Shown piece after piece: positions 27,544 through 37,842 of a DNA stretch of 64,000 nucleotides. Numbering within the stretch: the first letter of the stretch is position 1; each line of letters opens with the position of its first letter. The stretch is from the NCBI GenBank assembly GCA_000333855.2, contig CM007341.1, positions 341,414 through 405,413 on the forward strand. The letters run 5' to 3'. This stretch comes from Endotrypanum monterogeii. Its lineage: Eukaryota; Euglenozoa; Kinetoplastea; Trypanosomatida; Trypanosomatidae. Made by a program: the position numbers and the translations under genes. Under the pieces are notes generated by a model, which was not told the origin of the DNA, searched no databases, and worked only from the letters and a program-made list of their open reading frames with translations.

Positions 27544-28539
27544 ATGCCGTACTCTGTAGAGTCGCCGCTGAGGACGCTTTTCAGCGTGCTGGAAACGAAG
27601 TTTCCGCGATACCGTCAACATCTTGTGCAGGCGGAGGAGATGACGGGTGAGCTTTCCCTAGCTCTGGATAAGGCGACGCCATACCTGGCCAAGGTGGGCC
27701 TCTACAGCTCCCTTGCGAAGGAGCACGCTATCAGGTTCAAGCTCGACGAGTTCGTCCCAATGCTGCTCGGACTTGCTCTTTGCTTCTTCGGCGGTGCCTA
27801 CACGATGCTGATTGCTGTGGTGGAGACGGTGCGTCTGCTCTGCTGGGAAGACCTCAAGCACGCCTTTCAGGTTCTCTTCCACAACTATAAAATCGCAGTA
27901 GAGCAGAGTCGCAAGGACAATGCCGCCCCTTCAGGTGTAGAAGGTGTGTCGGGGAGAGGCGAAGCCGAGCTGCTCTCGCATAAGATTGCACTGTTTATGA
28001 AGTCAATGGATATCGAGGCAGTTCAGGCGGCCAGCCACACTCTTATCGCAGCATCCATGTCAGTGATTGCTGCGCTGCGTGTTAAATTCGCTCGTTCCTT
28101 TGCTCTGGGCGGGTCGCTCGCGAGTATGGCGAGAGAGTACATCCCTCTGGAGTCAACGTTGAAGGAGATTCTGCCAGCGGAGCACAAGAGATTGGCTGGC
28201 ATAATCGCGAGCTTGGTTACAAGCACCATCACTCTGATGTTTGCAACGATTCTTTGCAGTGCTATCGGTACGGTGCACTGCTGCATCCGTGGTGCGCACA
28301 TGTTTGTTCAGCATGCCGTGTGCTTTGCGAAGGACCACGGGCTGATCGAGGATGACATCGCCTTGAACAACTTCAAGTCAAAGGTGCTCGTTGCTGTGGT
28401 TGCGTTGATGGGGCTTCTCTGGCAGGTGACGCACACAAAGTCGAACCCCTTTCCCATTAACCTCCTCCTCCTTCCATTTACAGTGGTCGAGTATGTGCTT
28501 TATGTTGTGGTGAATGGTTTTCTTTTCGCTACTCCGTAG
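27544..28539 (+). CDS. Conserved-looking polytopic membrane protein, unknown function
   Basis: A 331-aa protein with several membrane segments and no recognised domain. An amphipathic N-terminal region of about 65 residues precedes a long hydrophobic hairpin-like stretch (about 70-98, MLLGLALCFFGGAYTMLIAV). A charged linker (about 115-145) follows, then helices around 160-215. A second hydrophobic block lies at about 220-250, and two more at about 280-297 and 304-328. The unbroken hydrophobic region of nearly 30 residues with a central FFGGAY recalls membrane-inserted hairpins of ER-shaping proteins, but this is only a resemblance. No signal peptide. The ATG at 27544 sits in an ACC-ATG context and is favoured over an upstream non-ATG frame that would translate T-rich spacer. 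Confidence 0.75.
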   Translation: MPYSVESPLRTLFSVLETKFPRYRQHLVQAEEMTGELSLALDKATPYLAKVGLYSSLAKEHAIRFKLDEFVPMLLGLALCFFGGAYTMLIAVVETVRLLCWEDLKHAFQVLFHNYKIAVEQSRKDNAAPSGVEGVSGRGEAELLSHKIALFMKSMDIEAVQAASHTLIAASMSVIAALRVKFARSFALGGSLASMAREYIPLESTLKEILPAEHKRLAGIIASLVTSTITLMFATILCSAIGTVHCCIRGAHMFVQHAVCFAKDHGLIEDDIALNNFKSKVLVAVVALMGLLWQVTHTKSNPFPINLLLLPFTVVEYVLYVVVNGFLFATP

Positions 28540-29269
28540 TTGATCGAAGGGCGGGTGTGGATGCGCGAGGGCCGCGGTGAGCAGCGACTTATTTCACACT
28601 CTGGCACACACACACACACACACACACACACAAGGGGGCCTCTTTTCTGGTCTCGGTGGGAGGGGTGGTGGAGGGTAGTGTGTTGACAATGTACAAGAAC
28701 GGTGCGATTAATCGATATTGTACGAAGCAGTTACGACCAACAGGGGACATTGTGAGTGTGTGAGCCTGATGGTGATGGAGGGACGCAGCTCATGTGGACC
28801 ACCGCCGCTGCCGTCGTCGTTTCCACGTCACATTTCCATTCTTTTGCCAGCGCGCGCGAAGATGTACACTTAAGCACATATATGAACATATTGATATACA
28901 TGTGTGTTTAGAGTATTACTCATCCTTTTCTGGATGGGTAGCAGCGAGAGCTAGTCCTCTTCCCTCCCTCGCTCCTTTCTCTCTTGTCCTCTTCCCGTGC
29001 GTCCTCTCGATGACTGGTGTTGGTGTTGTGTGCACCACTGGCATCGCTGTTTTCAACGATTGGAGATACTTCATCATCATTGATGTTTTGCTTTTAATTT
29101 TCTCTCCTCACTCTTTGCCTCACGATACATCATCATTTCCTTCGCCTGCCCCTCCACCACTACTACCTGCACCGGTGCTGCATCTAACACTCACGCGGCT
29201 CCCTCTTACGATTTCTCATATCCCTTGGGAGAAAATTCGATGCTTTTGTTGCCACTGAGCACTCGGTCA

Positions 29270-29300
<31 letters not shown>

Positions 29301-29652
29301 CACCACCTCTCTCACACCCATTGGTCATATCGGCGAGGTCTCCTTCGATTTGGAAAGCAAGGATATAAAACGATTAATATCAATAAAGCACAACAGAGAA
29401 CGATAAAAAAAAAAAAATAATCCCGGGAAGAGAACATCCCGATTAACGGGGGTGTGACTGTGGATTCCCATTCCTGTGGCTCACTTTTTTTTCAATACCC
29501 CCACCCCCCTCTTTTTCTTCCGTCTTGATCTCTAGCTAGAGCCTGCGGCCTCGACAAGAGTTAACCTAATCCCCCTTTAAAAAAAAAAATATATATTCTG
29601 GGCAGCTGTCGGTGAGGTGCACCCCTTTCCAGTGCGACCTCCTCTCTTCAAA
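28540..29652. other. Spacer before the PDCD2-family gene
   Basis: No supported gene. It has CA runs at 28605-28632 and about 29271-29300, A-runs near 29405 and 29580, and a GGGA/TCCC-rich patch near 29424-29450. CCCTCTTTTTCTTCC leads to an AG at 29534-29535, the likely acceptor. An open frame at 28794-29258 starts at GTG and is not supported. Confidence 0.55.
28605..28632 (+). repeat. CA microsatellite
   Basis: About 14 CA units lie about 70 bases after the stop codon of the membrane protein gene. Confidence 0.95.
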
Positions 29653-30906
29653 ATGACCACCACTCCATCAAGTGTACTGCTGGGACTGTTCGATGGGTAC
29701 ATGTCACACCGTCGTGATGCGTTGACATCCGAGACGAAAATCGGCGGCACGCCGACCTATTTCCCCACTCTCACTGATGCAGACAAGCTACAGATTCACC
29801 GTTGGACGACCTGCGGTGTCTGTGGTCGTTTTATGAGCTTACTCACCCAAGCGTACAGTCCGCTTCCCACGGCGCCGGCAACCCATTCACACCACCGCAT
29901 GGTGTACATCTTTGCGTGTAACTCGAGCTACTGCTCTCGGCAGCCGTCGAGCAGCATGGTCGCCTTCAGTCTGCAGGTGGATCAGGAGGACGAACAGGCG
30001 GTTGCTGAGAACTCATGTGATGATGACGACGACGTAATCGAGACTGGTCCGCTGCTGCCCTCAGAGCTGCCCGAGGCTGTGCTGCCGCCCTGCTACGTCT
30101 GTATCGACGCAGAACCATCGAGGGAAATCGTGGTGCCCACCGATATTGAGCGCGAACTTATTAAGATGGCCGAGGAGAACGCGGGTAGCGCCTTTGCCGA
30201 TGAGGATCTGCAACATCTGGAGAGGACAGTAGACTTGAGGGACAAGAGCACAGACCACTACTACGACAAGTTTCGCTCACGAATCGCTCGAGCACCGAAT
30301 CAGGTGTTGCGCTACTACGTGCGCACCGTGGCGGACGCATCAGCGTCGTCGGCGCCACTACGTGCGAAGGTCGCCAAACCGATTTTTATGAATCCGGGGA
30401 AGGTGAAAGCTATGGTCACCATTCCTGCATGCGCCTGCTGCGGTGCTGCAAAGACAGCGGAGCTACAGGTGATGCCGACTTGCTTGTACTACCTCCAAGT
30501 GAGTCAGTACACCGTACCCGCGCGAGCGAACACCGTTTTTAAAGAGGCAACCACTTCACGTATCAACGCATCAGCGCCAGTGAACTCGACAAGGGACGCA
30601 TCGGAGTCTGCTGCTGTCACCACTAGCTCGGAAAAGGTGACGTCGTCGTCTCACTCAGATGACGGCTGCGACTTCGGGACTATAACGGTATACGTGTGCT
30701 CGAAGGACTGCGCAGCTCAGCAGAGCGGTGTGGTATTGCGCCTCGAGACACTGTGCGTCGAGGAGGCCCCTACTGTGCAGGACGAGGAGCGGGCAAGTAG
30801 GGAGGACACCGCTACGGCAGGCGTCGACGGTTCTGCGCCAAAGATGACGCTGCGGGAGCTCCTGCACGGCCACGAGGATGAGGATAAGGAAGAGGAGGCG
30901 GTGTAG
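29653..30906 (+). CDS. PDCD2/TSR4 family ribosome-assembly chaperone
   Basis: A 417-aa protein of the PDCD2/PDCD2L/Tsr4 family, whose yeast and animal members escort newly made ribosomal protein uS5 (Rps2). The N-terminal block carries the family pattern: VLLGLFDG, SETKIGGTPTYFP, CGVCGRFMSLLTQAYSPL and HRMVYIFACNSSYC, including CxxC and C...C pairs that could bind zinc. An acidic linker with DDDDD follows (about 120-140). The C-terminal PDCD2_C region begins near 225 (YYDKFRSRIARAPNQVLRYY) and includes CACCGAAKTAELQVMPTCLYYL and VYVCSKDCA. No MYND finger is present between the halves, so it is closer to the PDCD2L/Tsr4 form. The first ATG (29653) is used, since the frame upstream begins at GTG. 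The acidic, Glu-rich C-terminus (DEDKEEEAV) is unremarkable. Confidence 0.85.
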   Translation: MTTTPSSVLLGLFDGYMSHRRDALTSETKIGGTPTYFPTLTDADKLQIHRWTTCGVCGRFMSLLTQAYSPLPTAPATHSHHRMVYIFACNSSYCSRQPSSSMVAFSLQVDQEDEQAVAENSCDDDDDVIETGPLLPSELPEAVLPPCYVCIDAEPSREIVVPTDIERELIKMAEENAGSAFADEDLQHLERTVDLRDKSTDHYYDKFRSRIARAPNQVLRYYVRTVADASASSAPLRAKVAKPIFMNPGKVKAMVTIPACACCGAAKTAELQVMPTCLYYLQVSQYTVPARANTVFKEATTSRINASAPVNSTRDASESAAVTTSSEKVTSSSHSDDGCDFGTITVYVCSKDCAAQQSGVVLRLETLCVEEAPTVQDEERASREDTATAGVDGSAPKMTLRELLHGHEDEDKEEEAV

Positions 30907-31684
30907 AGTACGTTGTGCACAATAAAGTGGAGGCTCTAGAGAATACTTTGTGTGTTCTCCCCCACTCCCCCATACACGCTGACTTGAGTTTTTTTTTTTT
31001 CCGCCGTACACGAAACCTGGTACCACATCCACGCATGCCTGCTTGATTGTGTGCTCCCTTCTTGCCTTGTACATCCCTCCACCCCTGTCCACCCTCAATC
31101 CCCCCCCCTTCATTTGTGGGCAAACACTTCAGCGCTATATCTTTGCATCACAGCGGGGGAGGGAGGGGAGGGGGGCATGGTCAGCGTAAAAGTCCTCTAC
31201 ACTGCCGCTGCGACTTGAAGTGCATAGCCACATATCGCTGTTATTCTGGGGGCATGAACAAACGAAATGTTTCATGGTCCTTTTTGATTATTTAACCCCC
31301 CCCTGAGAGCACAAAGGATGGGGTGCACACCTACTCCTGTGTGCGAAGGAACTTATCAGTTTCTACGAGTGTGGCTCTTACCCCCCCCCCCCTCCCTCCT
31401 CCTCCTCCCAGATGCGACTGCCTATGTCCACCTCCCCTCTTCCTCGCATCATTGCACGAGCGTGTTGTGGGAAAGGCGTGCAGACAAGTTTGGGGGTTAT
31501 CACTCATCTTTGCCCTTTTATTTTCTCGATTCTTTCGCTTCTTTATTTCCTCGCATCTTCTTTTATCTCGCTCCCCTCCACACACACACACACGCACACG
31601 CACACACACACACATGCATACACAACGAGAATATCTTTCACCCACTTTGTACGGGGAAAGCAAGAGTGCGTGCGCGCGTGAATT
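30907..31684. other. Spacer before the 1,491-aa protein gene
   Basis: No gene seen. T- and C-runs are frequent. A long pyrimidine tract (31505-31578) and a CA run (31579-31612) precede an AG at 31628-31629, a plausible acceptor for the gene at 31685. Confidence 0.5.
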
Positions 31685-34600
31685 ATGCAGTCCTCTTTAC
31701 CATCGACACTGAGTTCGGAGGGCGTCCTCAACTCGCTGTGCTTCTCGGGTTCGCGCTCCTCTCTTGTGGCGTCCTCGCGTGGTCGCCGCCTCGACAACCA
31801 ATCGCGGCGTTCCCCCCACATGAGCAGAGTCCATTCACCACAATCGGTTGACCTCACGGATGTGCCGAAGCCGGAGTTGAGGGACAACGACATACACAAC
31901 AGCACTTCTTCCAGCTCCAGCAGTAACCGCTGCGAATGCGTCGTACGCGACATCATCCACGGCGGTCGCCCTGATCACGATTGCGATAGTGAGAGTCATG
32001 GTGGGCATAGCCACGCAGTGCCAGAGTCGGCCACGCGTAGCGGTTGCTCCAAAACTGGCGAGCGCACGTCAGTGGATAATGGCTATGGGAGGGTGGAATT
32101 AAAGAACGCAACCGACAATGAAAGGCGTGACATACCGCGCGCCGTGCCTTCACAGCCGGGCTCGCGAGTGGGCAAGGCAGGGGTCTCCGTCGGTTGCTCC
32201 ACGAGCCCAAGTCGTCTTCCCGACAGTTCAGTCGTTGGTAGAGACAAAAGCAGCTTTTCTACTGACTCACCTAAGGATTGTTTATCGACTTCAAATTCGC
32301 TGCCGGCGCCTGTCGACTCCGTTAGCAGCCGTCGTTCTGAGGGGCAGACCTCGCCGTCGGCTACGCTTCTCCCAGAAAATGTCTTTTGCACGCTGTCCCC
32401 ATCGCAGGTAGAATCTGCTCTTCAACTGTATGTGGAGAGAGGTGGAATTCGATCGAATGAGGTGCCTGCGATGCTTCAGGAGTTGCCCTGGTGTGCGAAG
32501 CGTACGGCGCCCGCTTCGTTGGCGTCGGGTATTGTCGATCGTCCCACCGAAGGCGCTCATAAGGAGCGCACGCGCAGGCTATTGGATCCGGAGGTGTGGC
32601 TCGGCGCTGTGGCCGCAGCTACCACTTCTGCCCTCGCGACAGCTTACAACAGCACACAAGCAACGGCGGCGAAGCAGTTCGCTGTCACCGCAACCATATC
32701 TGAAAGAACCGGATGTGAGGAAGAGGGCCAGCGCAAAACATCGAGAAGGGCGTCGATAGTACCACCGCATCATTTTTCTCTTCATCAGTCTACCCCCCTC
32801 CCGTGTGAGCGGACGGCTGAGAAGCGGTACAACTTCGCTGACCTTCCTAACGAGGTTTTCGCAATTGCTAGTTCTGCTGCATCAGCTGGAGACCCCCTCG
32901 TATCTCTTGGAGCAGCGTTCGGCCGAGGAGGAAGTTCATCTGATGCATCGAGGATGAGCAGTCGTCGTTTTCCTGGACACAACGGGGATATGGACAACGG
33001 GACGCCCAATGCGAGCTATGCGGACTGTCATCATGTGTTCGCATCTCACGAATTAACACAAGGGAGTGCCATCAGCAACTGCGCATCGAGTCTCTCCCCG
33101 CCGGCGCACAGCTCTTCTTCACATCTCGGGATGTTCAATCAAGCCGCTACAGTTCAGCATCATCACGGGCAGCCATCGCTCTCATCTAGTCAGGGTGATA
33201 GCACGCGACCACCACAAAACTCGACTGCTCATGGCACCCCATCGCCGGTACAGCGCTCTGCAGAGAGTCAACGCATGTTTCGTGAATCCTCCGCAGCGTT
33301 CTTGCGGTCCCCCTCACCGGTGCCCTCTGAGGGAGGGGTAGGAAATGCTTCTGCTTCTCGGGCTGCGCCGATGCTCGTGGAGGCGCCTACGGGGACGTCA
33401 GGCATTCGTATCATTTTTCAGCAGTGTCTTTTGGGAGTCCGGAAAATGGCCTCGCCGACGTTGACGGTCCGTGACTGGGAGGCCCTTGTCGAGCAGCTGC
33501 GACACGACGGGCACCACAAGCTGCCACCTCAGCCCATCCTTGACGATGTCGCCTGCACGATCGAGCGCGCTATCCAGTGCGAAGGACACCCGTATGGGCT
33601 AACGCTGAGCGCTTTTATCCGTGTCATACAGACTCAATTGTATGAGGTGCAGGTTGTCATGGCATCGGCGCCATTTCTTCATTCCACTGCGGGTGACAGG
33701 CTGTCTGCACGTCAGGCCGATGCTCCAGGTTTTCCATCACACCTGAATTATGTGTCCGGTTTGAAGAATTCTGCAACAGCAGCTGTGCAGCAGCTCTCAT
33801 TGCCCTCGAGTCGTAATAGCCAACGCAGTTCCGAGGCAAAGCAGTCATCGGTATCTATCAGCAGTCCGTGGCGCGTATTGCCGACGTGGTGCGTTGCGCT
33901 CGCTGGTCTTTTTCCGCGAGAGATGTCGGCAGTGTGTTCTTTGCCGATGGTTTTTTATCTGCGTAGCGTCGGGCTTATTCAGTCGGTGCTGGAGGCAGTC
34001 GCCCAGCGCCTGCAGCTCGAGCTGGATTCCCTGCCTGAGGGTGTGACAGGCGTGGGAAGCGCAGCCGACAGAGGGACACAGCACCTTACCCAGAGCGCAG
34101 CTGCAAGAGGCTCGCCTCCGTCCCCATCTGCTGAAAGATCTAGGGGGTGCGGATCCATGAGCACATCCCTTGCCATGAGTGGTGTTGCTGCCGGCGTTCA
34201 TTTTCCCAGCTCTATACCCATTTCTGAAGGCGGTGATGACATCCGTGGCTGCAGAGGCGGGGCGTGGAAAGAGCAACCTCTTTGGGGCCCTGCGTCGGCA
34301 CCCAACTGCTACAGGAACACGAGGCACCCCACAAGTGCCACGGCGAGGAGCGTGTCGGTACCACCCGGCAACGGGGGAGGCGACGGTGCGCTGGTTGTCG
34401 CCTCTGATTCGCTGGTGACCACCAGCGGGGCGACTCAGCCGAACATTGATGCCGCCCTCTCCCTCACTAGAAATACCGCGGAGCCGCACTATCTCCTCCA
34501 GCGTCCCTTCGATGAGATCAGCGCCTCCGTTGTCGCGCGAGCAAAGGCGCGCCGCCTCATGGACACGCTCCGGCGCCACACTATCCCCATTAACCGCTAC

Positions 34601-36160
34601 GAGTGCTTCGCGCGTGTGGAGCAGGCGGATGAGAAAAGTCCGAGCACGTTGTGCTTTATATCAGAGCAAGAGCTGGCGGCGACTCTCTGCTACGACGATG
34701 GCAATGCCATGGATGATGACTCAGATGCGATGTCTGAGATGGTGGCCACCCTCACATATGACCCGGCAGCTGAGGCAGTGATGAGCTTGGGCAACTCAGC
34801 GGTGAGGGGTGACTGTGATGTGGCAGACGCTGATGTGGATCTTGACCAAGTCTGCACGTCTTCGCGTCCTCCAATTATACCGCGTGTGCGTGCCTTCGAT
34901 GTCCTGCCGACTGTCATTATGAGCGCCAAACGTGTCGCAAGACGTGCGGGCAGGCAAGTCTCCTCCAACGGATCCACCGTTTCTTCAGCTGCAAGGCAGG
35001 GATCCAGTAGCACCGCGAATCCATCAACACCGGTGCCTTGCATGTTCCGCATGAGTGGTGTATTCTCCACGGTACTGCCTCGCAAACAGGAAAAGGCGAT
35101 GGTGAGTCGCCTCAGTAAGCCCATGTACGACCTTGCTGCAATGAGCTCACGTTGGTTTTCTGCAGGGAACACCCACACACGCTCCAACGCGGTGGGCTCC
35201 ACCACCACCACCACCACCGCCGCGACCACCACTGCAAACAAGGGCATCTCCACACCCGAATCTGTGCCCCTCGACTCCAGGCAAAGTAGAAATGGTGCGA
35301 ATAGGTCCGCAGCATCACAGTCCTCGCCTGCGCCGCTGTTTAAGGGCTATCGCCCGCCTGGACTGTATTCAATGCATCGGTATTCGTCTAGCGGCACGGT
35401 CTCACGCAGTGGTTCGGCTGTGCGGTCGCTGGGCAGCTCTCATCTGTCACGCAGTCGCCCCTGCTCAACATACAAGGATGATTGTTGCGCTTCTTCATGC
35501 GCCGGTAATGGTCACCGGCCGTCATCGTCAGCGCCGCCGCTGTCGCCCGGCACAGGCTGCTTTAATGTTTCTACACTACACGCGGCAGATGGTCGAGCCC
35601 GTTGTTTCCCCTTCGAGGTCCCTTCCGTGCTGGCGGCAGCACCACTGTCGGCGGCGGCGGCGGCCGCCGCTGCAGTGCAGGTGATCGACAGCGGTGCTCC
35701 GTCTACATTGACGCGGAGTGCAAGAGCGACGACGGCGCAGCTGGTCCCGCGCCAGCCGGCAGGTCACCGTGCCTCGAAGCGTCGTGCCTCGAGGCACAGT
35801 TCTGCCGCGCCGCCTCGTACGGAGATGACGAGGACGTTGACATTAGATGGGCGAGTTGGGAGCTGTGCAAGCTCTGTTTCTGCCAAACAGACGCCGTGCG
35901 ATTCGCGCCTTAGAAAGTCAAACCTTGATTCAAAGGGCGCTGATCAGCGTTATGCAGAATCAGTTCTGTATCCGCGTGAGATCGACAGACGTAGCGGTCC
36001 AACAGCTGTCGGTGCCGCAGCTGGAGCACGTTCTTCTGGTCTCCATACCCCTCACAAGGATTCCTCTGTTTCCCTTTACGAAAGGCGTCTTATGCACCAA
36101 CTTCAACTCGCCTACGCACAGGCGCACCCCCATGATAACGAGAGCCATGCCAAGGACTAG
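31685..36160 (+). CDS. Large serine-rich protein of unknown function
   Basis: A 1,491-aa protein that I do not recognise. Most of it is low-complexity and probably disordered: Ser/Thr/Pro-rich throughout, a poly-Thr stretch near residue 1178, a poly-Ala run (about 1322-1331) and many Arg-Ser clusters. Islands of ordered sequence stand out. Residues about 232-265 read NVFCTLSPSQVESALQLYVERGG. Residues about 571-660 contain GIRIIFQQCLLGVRKM and LTVRDWEALVEQL, a helical pair loosely like EF-hand or death-fold helices but without binding loops. Residues about 725-785 contain WCVALAGLFPREMSAVCSLP. The C-terminus has a short helix (YERRLMHQLQLAYAQ). Such proteins in trypanosomatids are often cytoskeletal or signalling scaffolds, but nothing here proves it. 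The ATG at 31685 follows an AG by about 56 bases. Confidence 0.75.
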   Translation: MQSSLPSTLSSEGVLNSLCFSGSRSSLVASSRGRRLDNQSRRSPHMSRVHSPQSVDLTDVPKPELRDNDIHNSTSSSSSSNRCECVVRDIIHGGRPDHDCDSESHGGHSHAVPESATRSGCSKTGERTSVDNGYGRVELKNATDNERRDIPRAVPSQPGSRVGKAGVSVGCSTSPSRLPDSSVVGRDKSSFSTDSPKDCLSTSNSLPAPVDSVSSRRSEGQTSPSATLLPENVFCTLSPSQVESALQLYVERGGIRSNEVPAMLQELPWCAKRTAPASLASGIVDRPTEGAHKERTRRLLDPEVWLGAVAAATTSALATAYNSTQATAAKQFAVTATISERTGCEEEGQRKTSRRASIVPPHHFSLHQSTPLPCERTAEKRYNFADLPNEVFAIASSAASAGDPLVSLGAAFGRGGSSSDASRMSSRRFPGHNGDMDNGTPNASYADCHHVFASHELTQGSAISNCASSLSPPAHSSSSHLGMFNQAATVQHHHGQPSLSSSQGDSTRPPQNSTAHGTPSPVQRSAESQRMFRESSAAFLRSPSPVPSEGGVGNASASRAAPMLVEAPTGTSGIRIIFQQCLLGVRKMASPTLTVRDWEALVEQLRHDGHHKLPPQPILDDVACTIERAIQCEGHPYGLTLSAFIRVIQTQLYEVQVVMASAPFLHSTAGDRLSARQADAPGFPSHLNYVSGLKNSATAAVQQLSLPSSRNSQRSSEAKQSSVSISSPWRVLPTWCVALAGLFPREMSAVCSLPMVFYLRSVGLIQSVLEAVAQRLQLELDSLPEGVTGVGSAADRGTQHLTQSAAARGSPPSPSAERSRGCGSMSTSLAMSGVAAGVHFPSSIPISEGGDDIRGCRGGAWKEQPLWGPASAPNCYRNTRHPTSATARSVSVPPGNGGGDGALVVASDSLVTTSGATQPNIDAALSLTRNTAEPHYLLQRPFDEISASVVARAKARRLMDTLRRHTIPINRYECFARVEQADEKSPSTLCFISEQELAATLCYDDGNAMDDDSDAMSEMVATLTYDPAAEAVMSLGNSAVRGDCDVADADVDLDQVCTSSRPPIIPRVRAFDVLPTVIMSAKRVARRAGRQVSSNGSTVSSAARQGSSSTANPSTPVPCMFRMSGVFSTVLPRKQEKAMVSRLSKPMYDLAAMSSRWFSAGNTHTRSNAVGSTTTTTTAATTTANKGISTPESVPLDSRQSRNGANRSAASQSSPAPLFKGYRPPGLYSMHRYSSSGTVSRSGSAVRSLGSSHLSRSRPCSTYKDDCCASSCAGNGHRPSSSAPPLSPGTGCFNVSTLHAADGRARCFPFEVPSVLAAAPLSAAAAAAAAVQVIDSGAPSTLTRSARATTAQLVPRQPAGHRASKRRASRHSSAAPPRTEMTRTLTLDGRVGSCASSVSAKQTPCDSRLRKSNLDSKGADQRYAESVLYPREIDRRSGPTAVGAAAGARSSGLHTPHKDSSVSLYERRLMHQLQLAYAQAHPHDNESHAKD

Positions 36161-36831
36161 GATGGCATACATGTGTGGCGCCATGCGAGGGAACGCCCCC
36201 GGGACACGGAGGAGCGAGTGGAGATATAGGCGCACTCATGGGCACGAGCAGAGGCATCTGACGGCGGGGACTCCTTTCCCTCACCACTACCACCACCTCG
36301 GTGGTGGGGAGAGATCGAGAGAGGAGTTGCGCGAAAGGTGTTATGAGGAGGGGAAGGTGCAAGAACAAAAAGAAAACCGCGACGATGCGCAGGCGTTTCT
36401 ACCCTTCGTCTCCACACACTGCATTCTGCAAAGAAAAAAAATGAATCGCTTCTTTCCTCTTTGAAGACAAGGGAAGGGGGGAATGATGTGTGCGTGTTTG
36501 GGGGGGGGAGGGGGGAGGTGTAACCGTAAAGAGGAGGGAGGGCGTGTGAGTGCCCTCTTCTTTCCTTGCAAGCGCGTCCAACTGTCTCCTCTTTTTACTT
36601 TCTTTTCTCCTGCTTTCTTGTCCGCGTGCGCGCGCGCGTGTGTGTGCTCATCTGCTCATACTCGTGAGATGCGTGCGTTCGTGTATGCTGTTTGTCGTTT
36701 TATCACAGGGCGTGCTTTAATCTTTTATCACTTCGTTTCCTCCGATTCCTTTCATCTCTGGATGAGTGGATCGGGCACATCTTGCACTGGAGGAGGGTAG
36801 TGTGGGGAGAAATCGCAGCCCTCCCCTCCCT

Positions 36832-36911
36832 CCCCCCGACTTTGTTACTTTCCCTAGATGCCCTCTCCCCCTCCCCCGACTTTGTTACTTTGTCTAGATG
36901 CCCTCCCCCTC
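36832..36911 (+). repeat. 40-bp tandem repeat, two copies
   Basis: Two imperfect copies with a period of 40 bases share CCCCCGACTTTGTTACTTT followed by CTAGATGCCCTC. They differ at a few positions in the middle and the C-run edges. The TCTAGATGCC sequence also occurs near 47617 in another spacer. Confidence 0.85.
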
Positions 36912-37697
36912 CTCCCCCTGCTCTACTGTTAATGTCTTATCACATACGGAGATGACGGGGTCTAGCGCTGGCGATGTAGAGATGCGCGAGTGTGGCATCG
37001 CCGCGCATATCGACTTCGACGCGCTGGATCGTGTTATGCCACAGTGACCAGCGGCAGGGTAGGCGCGTGGGTACTCTTCCAGAAGAAGGAGAATTCAGCA
37101 GACAAAAAAAAACGAGGAAGTTAGTTTGGCTCAAACGTTCACCTCCCCATCCGCCCCCCTGGCCCTCACTGCTCCGTGATGAGAAGGCGTGCGATTGCCC
37201 TCAACGCGCAGGCTGAACCTGCTGTGGGCAGCTGGAAAAAAAAAGAAAAAAAAAGTATACCATTGCGCAATCCACAACAATAGCAAACCCTACACACGCG
37301 TCGATCTTGGGAAGAAACACTAATTTCACGGGATTGGCCCTCGCACAGACTACACATGTCTTCCGCAATTCTCACTCACTCTTCCGGCTTGTATGAGTGT
37401 CTGCAGAGGTGTCCCCCTTGACCATTGCTGTGATGTGGTCTTCTCCCTCCCTCCTCCTCCTCCCATTTCCTTTCTGCAACCCTGGCATCGACGCTTTTTT
37501 TCTCCGAGATCTCTCTCTCTCTCTCTCTCTGATAATGTGTATGTGAACGTCATGCGATTTGTTTATCAGGCTCTTATTGTAGCTGCCTTGTATGCCGCAT
37601 ACACAGTGCTGCGGCGCTCACCACCCGATCTTCACTGGCTCCATCCTTCTCTAGTCGCGCACGTTACGGTGATGGACCTCTCTGCGGTCGTTCACAT

Positions 37698-37747
37698 GTT
37701 TCTCCATTCACTTTCCCTTTCTTCATCTCCTTTCTTTTTGTGTGTAG
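37698..37747 (+). promoter_or_regulatory. Candidate spliced-leader acceptor of the SET-like gene
   Basis: A nearly pure pyrimidine tract of about 40 bases ends in GTGTGTAG with the AG at 37746-37747, 95 bases before the ATG at 37843. It is one of the clearest trans-splice signals in the window and supports that start over later ATGs. Confidence 0.6.
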
Positions 37748-37842
37748 ACGGCCCCCTTCGTTCACGCACCGCCTAATATATATATATATATATATAATTC
37801 TTTATACATTTTATAAGTTTTGTGAATGCGTTTGTTGCCCTT

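Larger units (their letters stand above)
36161..37842. other. Spacer before the SET-like gene
   Basis: A 1.7-kb spacer with no firmly supported gene. It carries a 40-bp tandem repeat at 36832-36911, a CT run at about 37507-37531 and a TA run at about 37774-37796. A long pyrimidine tract (37698-37739) ends in GTGTGTAG with AG at 37746-37747, a strong acceptor for the gene at 37843. A 74-codon ATG frame at 37552-37776 crosses that acceptor and is doubtful. Confidence 0.6.

Noticed and set aside
28794..29258. 154-codon open frame between the membrane protein and PDCD2-family genes
   Set aside because: It starts with GTG, and the translated sequence is Pro/Ser/Leu-rich spacer without a clear acceptor just upstream.
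37552..37776. 74-codon ATG frame with an N-terminal hydrophobic segment
   Set aside because: The strong acceptor of the SET-like gene (AG 37746-37747) lies inside it and only 66 bases separate its stop from the next ATG. It cannot easily be a separate mRNA, though a small protein is not fully excluded.
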